From: Lachnospiraceae bacterium
Lineage (GTDB): Bacteria; Bacillota; Clostridia; Lachnospirales; Lachnospiraceae
Length of the DNA stretch: 50,379 nt
Assembly (NCBI GenBank): GCA_900769175.1
Contig: CAAGFP010000089.1
Location: forward strand, 1-50,379
Direction of reading: 5' to 3'
The notes under the pieces were generated by a model. It searched no databases. It was not told the origin of the DNA and was given only the letters and a program-made list of their open reading frames with translations. Positions 1 through 8,381 of this stretch are shown in pieces; position 1 is the first letter of the stretch, and every line of letters begins with the position of its first letter. A program made the translations under genes and the position numbers.

Positions 1-242
1 CCGGGGAATAATTTCTTAGAAACGGTCTTCTTCCCTTCCGGTTTCACTTCTGTAACATCCTGAACAGGAATTACAACTTCCAGAATTTCATTCTCCAGAT
101 GACGGTTTTCAATGGTCTTTTCAATTGTGGTCTTTACCTTCTTTTCATATCCCGAATAGGTATGTACCACATACCATCCCATTCCTTTACCGCTCTTGTT
201 GTCGCTTTGACCAATATCATATTCTTTGTTGTTTTCTTCCAT
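1..242 (-). CDS. nusG: Transcription termination/antitermination protein NusG (partial, N-terminal)
   Basis: Only the first 80 or so codons lie in the window; the C-terminal KOW domain is beyond the left edge. NusG binds RNA polymerase and modulates pausing, Rho action and transcription-translation coupling. The reading frame starts with ATG at 240-242 and, after about 20 polar residues, gives the typical NGN-domain opening WYVVHTYSGYEKKVK, followed by a segment ending KKLFPG, both hallmark NusG motifs. It lies 14 nt downstream of secE, in the usual rpmG-secE-nusG order, so it is presumably read from the promoter at 773-801. Nothing odd is visible in the part that can be seen. Confidence 0.95.
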   Translation of the reverse strand, partial: MEENNKEYDIGQSDNKSGKGMGWYVVHTYSGYEKKVKTTIEKTIENRHLENEILEVVIPVQDVTEVKPEGKKTVSKKLFP

Positions 243-256
243 TCGTTCGCCCTCTC

Positions 257-469
257 CTATGCTCCGGTAATAAAGCGCAATCCATACTTCAATCCGAGAT
301 CAATCAGTCCGATTAATACTGCAAGAACAAAAGTAACGATTGTAACCACAACAGTCTGTTTTGTAACATCTTTTGCGGTAGGCCAGGTGATTTTTTTGAA
401 TTCTCTTTTAATTCCATGAAAGAAATTAACTTTTTTCGGCTTGTCGTTTTTGGTTGTATTATCTCCCAT
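257..469 (-). CDS. secE: Preprotein translocase subunit SecE
   Basis: SecE is the small essential clamp subunit of the SecYEG channel in the cytoplasmic membrane. The 70-residue product has a charged N-terminus, the amphipathic SecE signature (FKKITWPTAKDV) around residues 24-35, and a single C-terminal membrane segment rich in V, I, L and T (about residues 38-62). Length and architecture match single-span Firmicute SecE proteins. It sits between rpmG and nusG, which is the standard location. The start ATG is at 467-469. Confidence 0.96.
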   Translation of the reverse strand: MGDNTTKNDKPKKVNFFHGIKREFKKITWPTAKDVTKQTVVVTIVTFVLAVLIGLIDLGLKYGLRFITGA

Positions 470-521
470 TTCGAACTATCCTTTCATTATTAAAAAGAAA
501 CAATTACCTCGAACCAACAAA

Positions 522-671
522 TTATTTGGTCTCTTTGTGTAATGTGTGTGCCTTACAGAACTTACAGTATTTCTTTGTTTCCATTCTGTCAGGATGAGTT
601 TTCTTATCCTTTGTGGTATCATAGTTACGCTGCTTGCATTCTGTACATGCCAAAGTAATTCTTGTACGCAT
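522..671 (-). CDS. rpmG: 50S ribosomal protein L33
   Basis: L33 is a small zinc-ribbon protein of the large ribosomal subunit. I chose the ATG at 669-671, giving 49 residues beginning MRTRITLACTEC, because a GGAGG lies just upstream (about 678-682) and this is the usual length; a longer frame extending to 728 would add 19 non-conserved residues. Two CxxC pairs (CTEC near the start and CKFC near the end) are present, so this is the zinc-binding C+ form of L33. It is the first gene of the rpmG-secE-nusG group. Confidence 0.96.
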   Translation of the reverse strand: MRTRITLACTECKQRNYDTTKDKKTHPDRMETKKYCKFCKAHTLHKETK

Positions 672-772
672 ATTTTTACCTCCGTTTATGTCTGCTAGAA
701 TCTCTATTTTTTCACATTTTATATGCAAAATGGGCGCATAAAAAAAAGACTAAAAAGTCATCTCGCCTTGAT

Positions 773-801
773 AGAATAGCACGAGACGTTTATTCCGTCA
801 A
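773..801 (-). promoter_or_regulatory. SigA-type promoter for rpmG-secE-nusG
   Basis: On the minus strand TTGACG (796-801) and TATTCT (773-778) are separated by exactly 17 nt, close to the vegetative consensus. It points leftward and lies about 100 nt before the L33 start. Immediately downstream (748-759) is a short 4-bp stem followed on the minus strand by eight T residues; it is too weak to call a terminator. Confidence 0.8.
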
Positions 802-967
802 TATTTTTTTATAAAATTATCTTGTTTTTGCAAATTTGTTATGTTAGTCTGTAATTGACAAACTGGATATTTTATATGTTTTTCACCCGTGCCGGAATCA
901 AATGCTCAAAGCAAATGGATTTTGCTGTATAACGGTATCATTTCAAGGAAGAAAGGAGGGAGCGAAG

Positions 968-2269
968 ATGGCATATAATTACGCGCTGAATTCAGTCTAC
1001 AATAATTATCTTACCACCTATGCGCCGAAAGAAACCGGGCGTTATGACACTCACAAAAAAAGTGAACTTCGTGGTATTTATAATTCCATCGTTAAATTAA
1101 ATAAAGAATCTCCCCTTTCTATTATAGATACCAGCCAGGGCACACAGCAGTTTGCTATCGATATGAAAGAGAATGCACGTGCATTGAAAAATACAATCGC
1201 TTCGCTGGGAGGGCTGGACGAGAATGCGTTGTTAAGCCAGAAAACTGCCTATTCTTCCAATCATTCGGTGGTAAGTGCGAATTTTATCGGTTCTTATGAC
1301 GGAATCGATCCCGACATATCCTTCACGGTTTTTGTCGAACAGCTGGCACAATCTCAGGAAAACACGGGAAATTATTTGGAAAAGGATAAAATGGGCTTAG
1401 ATTACGGCTCCTATTCTTTTGATATTTCCATTAATAATATGAATTACGAATTTCAATTTAATATAAATGAAGGGGAAACCAATTTCGAACTCCAGAATAA
1501 ACTTGCAAGACTGATTAACAATTCCAACATCGGTCTGAAGGCTGAAGTGAAGGAATCAGATAACCGCACTGCGCTTTCTCTGGAAAGCAATGCAACCGGT
1601 ATCGAACCGGGGAGCGAATATTTATTCCGCATCTCTGACGACCAGACGAGCCGTACTGCGGGAGCCGTTGATTATCTCGGTTTGAATCTTGTTTCGAGGC
1701 AGCCGCAGAATGCAAGATTTTATCTGAATGACAATCCGAGTTCTTCCTATTCCAATCATTTTACTGTAGAGAAGACCTTTGAGCTGAATTTAAACAGTAT
1801 TCAGGGAGATGAAGATGCACCCGTTCGCATCGGATTAAAAGCAGATACCGAATCACTTTCCGAAAATATTACGGAATTTGTCCGCGGTTACAACGAATTT
1901 CTAAGAGGAGCGGCAAAGTATTCAGGCAGTCAGCCCAAATCCGGCTATCTTGTCAAAGAGATGAATTTCATTTCCGGAACCTATGCCGGTGAGCTGCAAA
2001 GCTTAGGGCTTTCGATGTTAGAGGACGGTCAGATTTCCATCGATTCCAATCAGCTGAAACAAGCCGTTTCTTTAGACAATGCCAGAGACAATTTCGCTTC
2101 CATGCGCAAATTTGCAAATTCTGTTTTGAATAAAACGAATCAGGTAAGCTTAAACCCGATGAATTATGTTCAAAAAACCATCGTCGCATACAAAAACCCC
2201 GGCAAGGAATTTGCCTCCCCTTACATAACCAGTCAGTATAGCGGAATGATGTTTAACGGATACTGCTAA
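968..2269 (+). CDS. FliD-like (hook-associated protein 2-like) protein of unknown exact role
   Basis: The 433-residue product resembles flagellar filament-cap proteins in its middle part: a segment around residues 120-130 (FVEQLAQSQEN) is FliD-like, followed by a beta-rich region with D/E/N-rich strands and a Ser/Asp-rich helical part. It lacks the canonical FliD N-terminus, and its C-terminus is a distinctive tail ending YSGMMFNGYC, so it is probably a diverged relative rather than the true cap. I chose ATG 968 because GAAAGGAGGG (950-960) precedes it; the open frame upstream to 902 has no ribosome site. It is followed after 28 nt by the MBOAT gene with no terminator, so the three rightward genes are probably one operon. 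A secreted or surface role is inferred from family resemblance only; no signal peptide is seen. Confidence 0.6.
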   Translation: MAYNYALNSVYNNYLTTYAPKETGRYDTHKKSELRGIYNSIVKLNKESPLSIIDTSQGTQQFAIDMKENARALKNTIASLGGLDENALLSQKTAYSSNHSVVSANFIGSYDGIDPDISFTVFVEQLAQSQENTGNYLEKDKMGLDYGSYSFDISINNMNYEFQFNINEGETNFELQNKLARLINNSNIGLKAEVKESDNRTALSLESNATGIEPGSEYLFRISDDQTSRTAGAVDYLGLNLVSRQPQNARFYLNDNPSSSYSNHFTVEKTFELNLNSIQGDEDAPVRIGLKADTESLSENITEFVRGYNEFLRGAAKYSGSQPKSGYLVKEMNFISGTYAGELQSLGLSMLEDGQISIDSNQLKQAVSLDNARDNFASMRKFANSVLNKTNQVSLNPMNYVQKTIVAYKNPGKEFASPYITSQYSGMMFNGYC

Positions 2270-2297
2270 TAATAATGTACATTCGGAGGGAATTACT

Positions 2298-3791
2298 TTG
2301 CTTTTTAGTTCAATGCTGTTTCTGTGGATTTTTCTGCCTGTCGTATTAGGCATTAATTTCCTATTTAATATAATCAAATTCCGCAACGAGAGCAGGCGGT
2401 ATTTTTATAAAAACATTTTTCTTCTGATTTCCAGCCTGGTATTCTATGCCTGGGGCGGAATCTATTATTTGTTCATTATGCTCTCAAGTATACTTATCAA
2501 CTATCTTGGGGGATATTTTATTCACAAATGCAGGAATAAAATATCCCTTTCAAAGTTTATTCTTGTAATTACAGTTGTCATCAATCTCGGAATGCTTTTC
2601 TTTTTCAAATATTTCAATATGGTAATCGCAATGGTGGAAACCATAATCGGATACTTCCATAATACTTTGGAAAAAGGCATGTTTGAAGCCTTCGTTTCTC
2701 TTGAACGGACCGGGGAGCTTAATATTATGACGGTTGTACTTCCGATTGGTATTTCATTTTTCACCTTCCAGGCGATGTCTTATGTCATTGATGTATATCG
2801 CAAAAAGGCGGTCTGTCAGAAAAACATTCTGAATTTCGCGCTTTATGTTTCTTTGTTTCCGCAGTTGATTGCAGGTCCGATTGTCCAATACAGTGATATT
2901 GAAAAACAGCTTTCCTGCCGGAAAGAAACCCTGAAGTTGTTTGCATCCGGTCAGAGACGGTTCTGCTTCGGGCTTGCGAAAAAAGTAATCATCTCAAACA
3001 CCTGCGCGGAGGCAGCTTCCCAAATCTGGAAGCTGGATGTGAATCATCTGGGCGTTCTTGCATGGTTTGGTGTTTTTGCTTATGCACTCCAGATTTATTA
3101 TGATTTCTCGGGCTATTCCGATATGGCAATCGGAATCGGCCAGATGTTAGGCTTCCGTTTTAAGGAAAACTTTAATTATCCTTATACTTCACTTTCAGTT
3201 CAGGAATTCTGGAGAAGATGGCATATCTCTCTTTCTTCCTGGTTTAAAGAATATGTTTACATTCCGCTTGGCGGAAACCGGAAATCGGCGCTTTGTACGT
3301 ACCGGAATATTTTTATCGTATTCCTGTTAACCGGAATCTGGCACGGCGCCAACTTCACCTTCCTTGCATGGGGAATCTGGTACGCCGTTCTACAGATTAT
3401 CGAAAGACTGTTTTTGAAAAAAGTTCTGGACAAGAATCCCATAAAACCCATTAACTGGCTCTATACCATGCTTTGCGTCACCATCGGGTGGGTATTCTTT
3501 AATTCTCCGAATATCGTTTTTGCCTGGAAATATTTAACACAGATGTTTTCATTTTCAATCGGAGAATACAGTATTTTATCTTATTTATCCATGAAAACCA
3601 TCGTTGTTATGGGAATCGGAGTGCTATTATGCGGCTTCATCCAAAGGCCGGTGAAACATTTTATCAAAACAAACGAAGGAAATATCTGGATACAGTTAAC
3701 CGGCTCCTTTTTCGGAATTGCCATGCTTTTGCTTTGCATCCTGTTTTTAATAAACGGAACCTATAATCCATTTATTTATTTCCAATTCTAA
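2298..3791 (+). CDS. MBOAT family O-acyltransferase (AlgI/DltB-like)
   Basis: A 497-residue polytopic membrane protein of the MBOAT family, whose members move acyl groups across or at the membrane onto glycans, teichoic acids or lipids. The family signature is clear: RRWHISLSSW followed by YVYIPLGG around residues 306-328, and the catalytic-histidine motif TGIWHGANFTF near residue 349. About ten hydrophobic segments run through the protein. The start is a TTG at 2298 preceded by GGAGGG at 2285-2290 with 7-nt spacing. The next gene encodes an AlgJ/AlgX-like partner, the usual companion of AlgI-type transferases, so the pair probably O-acetylates an extracellular polymer. The acceptor cannot be told from sequence. 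Confidence 0.93.
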   Translation: MLFSSMLFLWIFLPVVLGINFLFNIIKFRNESRRYFYKNIFLLISSLVFYAWGGIYYLFIMLSSILINYLGGYFIHKCRNKISLSKFILVITVVINLGMLFFFKYFNMVIAMVETIIGYFHNTLEKGMFEAFVSLERTGELNIMTVVLPIGISFFTFQAMSYVIDVYRKKAVCQKNILNFALYVSLFPQLIAGPIVQYSDIEKQLSCRKETLKLFASGQRRFCFGLAKKVIISNTCAEAASQIWKLDVNHLGVLAWFGVFAYALQIYYDFSGYSDMAIGIGQMLGFRFKENFNYPYTSLSVQEFWRRWHISLSSWFKEYVYIPLGGNRKSALCTYRNIFIVFLLTGIWHGANFTFLAWGIWYAVLQIIERLFLKKVLDKNPIKPINWLYTMLCVTIGWVFFNSPNIVFAWKYLTQMFSFSIGEYSILSYLSMKTIVVMGIGVLLCGFIQRPVKHFIKTNEGNIWIQLTGSFFGIAMLLLCILFLINGTYNPFIYFQF

Positions 3792-3853
3792 TCATACAAT
3801 CGGGGAAAGGAGACATTCAATTGCCTGACAGTAATTGAATCGCAGAATCATAA

Positions 3854-5416
3854 ATGAAATCAAAGATTTTTAAATTCTTCCATATTGTTGAAATAACAGC
3901 TTTCATTTCCGTTCTGGCGCTGCCGGGGCTTGTATGGGGCTTTCTTATGCTGTTTAGCCCTGAAACCATTCAAGCACTCGATACAAATACAAATGAAAAC
4001 CGCGAAAAAGCACAATTCCCCACGAAATTCAATCCCGAAACCATCACGGTCGAGTTGGAAAACTATTACAATGACCACGTCCCGTTTCGGAGTGTGCTGA
4101 TATCATTTTATCAGGAAAAGAACGGGAAATTCGAAGCAATTTATACCGCATCCATTCTGCCGAAGCTTTCCGAACTTTTATACGGAAGTCCGACCTCGGA
4201 TAAGGAAAATGTTGAAAACATCGATCTGGATGACTTATTTGCAGTCAATTCCGAGCAGTCTCCGGAAGGAAATGCCGGAATCAATTCCGAAGAAGCTTCA
4301 TCCGCTCCCGAGCATCATTTCGTCGAGACACAAAGAACGGAACCGACCTGTACCAGGCCCGGTCTGATAAAATATGTATGCTCGGACTGCAGCGAAGAAT
4401 ATACCGAAGAAATACCTGCGAAAGGCCACGACAACATTTATGCAGGGCCTGTGGAAGCCAGTTATACCGAATACGGGTGCACGATGTATTTTTGTTCTGT
4501 CTGTCACTACATCACAAAGACGGACATTACCGGGAAATTAATTGATACCAGTTATTTTGCTCCCACCCTGGTTGGCGAAAGTGTTCTGATCGGTCGCTAT
4601 AACTGGCTCTTCTATGCCGGTGATGACTGCATTTCTTATTATAAAGGGACGAATATTTTATCCGAAAATGAAATGCGTTCCTATGCAGATCTTGCGAATG
4701 AATTAAACGAAGTCTGCAAGGAAAAAGGAATCCGCCTTCAATTGATGATTATTCCGAATAAAAGCCAGATTTACTCCGAATACATGCCGACATACAATGT
4801 AAATGAGGAAAAACGTGAAACTGTACTGGTCGACTATTTCAACAAAAACAGCGACGTATCCATCCTTTATCCTTATGAAGAATTAATGGCAACCAAACCA
4901 TATTGGCAGATTTATCACAAAAATGATACCCACTGGAATCAGATCGGTGCGTTTATCGGCGAGCAGGCACTCTTACGCGAGCTTGGATTAAAAACGACAA
5001 GCATCTTCGATTTGGATATTTCCGAAAAAGAACTGCTCGGCGGAGATTTGTTATCGCTCTCAGGATATGGAAATGATGTCTACACTCCGGACATTGAATA
5101 CGAACCCGACTACAAACCGGAAATACAGATTACAGAATCGATTGGCGACCCTTTCACGGATAATGTATACAGATCCAAATCCGATTCGCCGAACAAGCAG
5201 CGGCTTACCATGGTTTTTGATTCCTATCGTCTCAATATGATTCCGTTTTTACGAAGAGATTTTGCTGAATGTACGATAGCACACAGAGACAGTGTGTCCG
5301 AAATAAAAGATTCGATCATAGACACCGACATTCTGGTCATTGCCGGCGTAGAACGATATGATGTACGCATGTTTAACTCCATGCAGGAAGTCCTTAAAAT
5401 TTTAAAAGGAGAATAG
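3854..5416 (+). CDS. AlgJ/AlgX-like (DHHW family) membrane-anchored O-acetylation protein with inserted Cys-rich modules
   Basis: A 520-residue protein with an N-terminal signal anchor (about residues 10-35) and an extracellular SGNH-like domain. The N-terminal NRE...FP...YYNDHVPFR pattern and the DTHWNQIGAF motif near residue 358 are typical of AlgJ/AlgX/DHHW proteins that partner MBOAT acyltransferases. Between them (about residues 95-225) is an acidic Ser/Glu linker and two cysteine-rich modules (CSDC and CSVC pairs, each with an upstream single Cys, and a GH motif), which the alginate-type enzymes lack. An in-frame stop at 3851 fixes the start at or after ATG 3854, yet no good ribosome site precedes it; a strong GGAGA lies 43 nt upstream. 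It ends at the convergent terminator shared with the HPr gene. Confidence 0.8.
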   Translation: MKSKIFKFFHIVEITAFISVLALPGLVWGFLMLFSPETIQALDTNTNENREKAQFPTKFNPETITVELENYYNDHVPFRSVLISFYQEKNGKFEAIYTASILPKLSELLYGSPTSDKENVENIDLDDLFAVNSEQSPEGNAGINSEEASSAPEHHFVETQRTEPTCTRPGLIKYVCSDCSEEYTEEIPAKGHDNIYAGPVEASYTEYGCTMYFCSVCHYITKTDITGKLIDTSYFAPTLVGESVLIGRYNWLFYAGDDCISYYKGTNILSENEMRSYADLANELNEVCKEKGIRLQLMIIPNKSQIYSEYMPTYNVNEEKRETVLVDYFNKNSDVSILYPYEELMATKPYWQIYHKNDTHWNQIGAFIGEQALLRELGLKTTSIFDLDISEKELLGGDLLSLSGYGNDVYTPDIEYEPDYKPEIQITESIGDPFTDNVYRSKSDSPNKQRLTMVFDSYRLNMIPFLRRDFAECTIAHRDSVSEIKDSIIDTDILVIAGVERYDVRMFNSMQEVLKILKGE

Positions 5417-5430
5417 TGAAACTATTCTCC
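5401..5430 (-). terminator. Hairpin terminator between convergent genes
   Basis: A perfect 10-bp inverted repeat, GGAGAATAGT (5408-5417) and ACTATTCTCC (5421-5430) with a GAA loop, contains the stop codons of both converging genes. On the minus strand it is followed by TTTTAAAATTTT, giving a U-tract for the leftward HPr/glmM operon; on the plus strand there is no U-run, so it is weaker there. Confidence 0.8.
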
Positions 5431-5685
5431 TAATCCGCTTTCTATTGCTTCAACCAAATGTTGCAATGCTTCTTTTTCATCTTCCCCTTCACAAATCAGT
5501 TTAATTTCATCTCCGCATTTCACACAGGCGCCCAGAACACTTAATACACTCTTGGCATTCGCTGTGTTCTCTCGAAATGTAAATGTAATCAATGATTTAA
5601 ACTGCATTGCTTCTTTACACAAATTCCCTGCCGGTCGAAGATGCAAACCGGTCGGATTCTTAATTACTACATTCTGACTAACCAT
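5422..5685 (-). CDS. ptsH: HPr family phosphocarrier protein
   Basis: An 87-residue HPr. HPr passes phosphate from enzyme I to PTS sugar permeases and, in Firmicutes, is phosphorylated on Ser46 by HPr kinase to act with CcpA. Both sites are present: His15 within TGLHLRPAG and Ser46 within AKSVLSVL. I start at ATG 5683-5685, which has GGAGGGG five nt upstream; a longer reading frame adds six residues. The gene follows glmM by 38 nt and ends the presumed recD2-to-HPr operon. It is not next to ptsI here, so it could be the general HPr or a second copy; both phosphorylation sites argue for a working HPr rather than a Crh. Confidence 0.88.
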   Translation of the reverse strand: MVSQNVVIKNPTGLHLRPAGNLCKEAMQFKSLITFTFRENTANAKSVLSVLGACVKCGDEIKLICEGEDEKEALQHLVEAIESGLGE

Positions 5686-5723
5686 AGTTGCCCCTCCATT
5701 CAATTCATTGCTATCACCCTCAT

Positions 5724-7076
5724 CTATTGTACCATTTTTTCAATCAGTGCCGCAAGTTCTTTTGCATCATTTTCTATTTCGGACTGATTTTTCCCCTCAA
5801 TCATGACACGCACCAAAGGTTCTGTTCCGGAAGGTCGGATCAATACCCTTCCGCTTCCTTCAAATTTCCGGTTCAGTTTCTCAATTGCATCGAAAATTTC
5901 CTTGCACTCCATGAAGTTTTCTTTTCTGTCATTCGGCACTTTTGCATTCACCAAAGCCTGCGGAAGCACCTCCATCACAGTAGAGAGTTCGGATAATTTC
6001 TTCTTTGTATCCACCATTACCTGCAATAATAAAAGCGCGCTTAAAAGTCCGTCCCCCGTCGTATTCTTATCGAGCATAATAATATGTCCCGACTGTTCTC
6101 CGCCAAGATTTGCTCCGATTTCTTTCATTCTCTCTAAAACATAACGGTCTCCGACCTTCGTCTGTTCCAGATGAATTCCTTTTTCTTTTGCCATCAAACT
6201 CATGCCGAGATTACTCATAACCGTAACAACGATGGTATCCTTTTTTAGTTTTCCCTGCTCCATTAAATGGTTTCCGACAATTGCCATTACCTGATCGCCG
6301 TCCACCTTTTGGCCCAATTCGTCCACCGCAAGGAAACGATCGGCATCTCCGTCGAATGCCACACCAATATCTGCTTTTTCCGTTCTGACACGCTCACAGA
6401 GTTCTTCCATGTGGGTGGAACCACAGTTTAAATTAATATTAACACCATCCGGATTCGTATGAATTGCAATCACCTCTGCACCCAGTCGTTTTAATGCTTC
6501 CACAGATGTATAATGGGAAGCTCCTTCTGCACAGTCTACAACAATTTTCAATCCGTCGAGACGGATATTCATGCCCTCAATTGTATGGGTAATATAATCT
6601 TCCCTCGCCTGTTCACAACAATTTGAAATTCTTCCGACTTCGGCTCCGATTGGTAATTCAATCTCAGCAAGTCCTCCCCGAATCAGGCTCTCAATTTCAT
6701 CTTCCATTGCATCCGGTAATTTATAACCGAATCTGTCGAAAAACTTAATGCCGTTAAACTGGGAAGGATTGTGGGAAGCAGAAATCACAACGCCTGCGTC
6801 CATATTATATTTTCTTGTCAGATATGCAATTGCCGGAGTCGGAACCACGCCTGCATAAACCGCATCTGCTCCGACGGAACAAATTCCTGCCATTAAGGCA
6901 TTCGCAAGCATATCCCCTGAAATTCTTGTATCACAGCCAATCAAGATTCTTGGTTTATGGGAAGCTTCTTTTGTTAAAACATAAGCACCGGCCTGCCCAA
7001 GCTGCATTGCAAGATTGACGGACAGCTCTTTGTTTGCAACACCTCTCACCCCGTCTGTACCAAATAATCTAGCCAT
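5724..7076 (-). CDS. glmM: Phosphoglucosamine mutase GlmM
   Basis: GlmM converts glucosamine-6-phosphate to glucosamine-1-phosphate on the way to UDP-GlcNAc for peptidoglycan. The 450-residue product begins MARLFGTDGVRG, has the phosphoserine loop ISASHNPSQFNG (Ser near residue 100), the Mg-binding loop DGDADRF, the sugar-binding loop GGEQSGH and the C-terminal phosphate-binding RPSGTEPLVRVM. I start at 7076 because GGAGGA lies directly before it and this gives the classical N-terminus. It follows cdaR by 12 nt in the conserved cdaA-cdaR-glmM cluster, where GlmM is known in other Firmicutes to bind and restrain CdaA. Confidence 0.98.
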   Translation of the reverse strand: MARLFGTDGVRGVANKELSVNLAMQLGQAGAYVLTKEASHKPRILIGCDTRISGDMLANALMAGICSVGADAVYAGVVPTPAIAYLTRKYNMDAGVVISASHNPSQFNGIKFFDRFGYKLPDAMEDEIESLIRGGLAEIELPIGAEVGRISNCCEQAREDYITHTIEGMNIRLDGLKIVVDCAEGASHYTSVEALKRLGAEVIAIHTNPDGVNINLNCGSTHMEELCERVRTEKADIGVAFDGDADRFLAVDELGQKVDGDQVMAIVGNHLMEQGKLKKDTIVVTVMSNLGMSLMAKEKGIHLEQTKVGDRYVLERMKEIGANLGGEQSGHIIMLDKNTTGDGLLSALLLLQVMVDTKKKLSELSTVMEVLPQALVNAKVPNDRKENFMECKEIFDAIEKLNRKFEGSGRVLIRPSGTEPLVRVMIEGKNQSEIENDAKELAALIEKMVQ

Positions 7077-7088
7077 TTCATCCTCCAA

Positions 7089-8381
7089 TCAGTTCGTTCT
7101 TTTTTCGAGCTTTACCTCAAATTTAATTGGTTCTTCAAGATGTAACCCTTCCTTTGCAATCACTTTCGGGGCAATACGGTAAGTCCCTGCCGAAAGGCTG
7201 GTTACTCCCTTTTCTTCCATGTATTCTTCAAAGTCAATTTCAAAACGCAGGTCTGTTTCCTCAAATCCTGCAATCACAGCAGGAAGTCCGAAAATACGAA
7301 CCGTATTATCGGTATTCTTTAAATATGTTCCATCATAGACCAATGTAGCCTTCATTCCGTCCGGAATATTCTTTATCACGATATCACTTTCATCAAAAGG
7401 AACCGATGTGTAGGTTTCTTTCTGAATTCCGACTGTCACTTCGGTTTCGGGATCCAGTGCCTCTACGGCAAATTTCACATTATCCGGAAGGAATTCGGAA
7501 ATATCCACAATCGTTTTATAATTATTCTTCATTCCGGTCACATCCACCAAATCACCCGGAATGGTAATTACCGTAACCGAATCCACTACAGCCTTCTTTC
7601 CTGCAATGCGTACGGTATCTCTCGATAAAACAATATCACCGGTCAGGGCATATCCTTCAGCCGGGGTTCCGGATACCTCACAGCGAATCGGCACTTCTTT
7701 GACAACCAATACTTCCTGATTGACGCTTACACTGCTGATGTTCATGGAAATACGGCTGTTGTCAATCACCTCACCCTTCGAATCATAGAGCCGGATCGGA
7801 ACACTCGCAATTACATTCGAGGTTACTTCATCCACATCCAATGTAGCCTTAGCGTAGGCAATCCGGTTTATAATTGACTGTGGACCTTCAATGTTGACAC
7901 GATTTAAGTTCACCGTCAGGTCACCAAGAATATAACCTTCTGCGGGCACACCGATAATCTCGGTCAGAATGGTCTTTTGAACCTTCTTTTTCTCTTCAAT
8001 ATTCAATTTAACACTGTCAGTATCGCATTTGATGGAATCCAGCTCGTTGCCGTATTTATTCGAAGATAAGGTAATTCCAATTGTGTTCATTTCCGTCAGT
8101 TCTCTCATATCGGCAACTGCGGAAATATTTTCTTTGGCAAGGTCTTCGATAATAGACCTTCTTCCGATTACCGTAACCGTAACCAGATTGGTTCCGTCTT
8201 CTATTTCATACACCTTTCCCTGCTTCTCCAATACGGATGCATTCAGTATTTTAACATTCACATCAGAAAACTGAACGCTTTTGACAGGATCATCGATATT
8301 CACAATTACGAGCCATAAAATGACAGAAAACAAAATGGCCAAAATCTTAAGATCAAGATTTTTTGTCAGTTTCTCTTTCAT
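7089..8381 (-). CDS. cdaR: CdaR (YbbR domain) regulator of diadenylate cyclase
   Basis: A 430-residue membrane-anchored protein with one N-terminal transmembrane helix (about residues 11-28, preceded by KNLDLKILA) and an extracytoplasmic region made of YbbR repeats; recurring segments such as VPI...GTPAEGYAL and GVPAEGYILG mark the repeats. CdaR is known to bind and modulate CdaA at the membrane. The start at 8381 overlaps the 3' end of cdaA by 29 nt, implying coupled translation. The size and four-repeat layout agree with CdaR of other Firmicutes. Confidence 0.93.
   Translation of the reverse strand: MKEKLTKNLDLKILAILFSVILWLVIVNIDDPVKSVQFSDVNVKILNASVLEKQGKVYEIEDGTNLVTVTVIGRRSIIEDLAKENISAVADMRELTEMNTIGITLSSNKYGNELDSIKCDTDSVKLNIEEKKKVQKTILTEIIGVPAEGYILGDLTVNLNRVNIEGPQSIINRIAYAKATLDVDEVTSNVIASVPIRLYDSKGEVIDNSRISMNISSVSVNQEVLVVKEVPIRCEVSGTPAEGYALTGDIVLSRDTVRIAGKKAVVDSVTVITIPGDLVDVTGMKNNYKTIVDISEFLPDNVKFAVEALDPETEVTVGIQKETYTSVPFDESDIVIKNIPDGMKATLVYDGTYLKNTDNTVRIFGLPAVIAGFEETDLRFEIDFEEYMEEKGVTSLSAGTYRIAPKVIAKEGLHLEEPIKFEVKLEKRTN

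Noticed and set aside
748..759. Terminator upstream of rpmG
   Set aside because: The stem is only 4 bp (GACT/AGTC) and lies inside the transcribed leader, so a real terminator there would shut off an essential operon.
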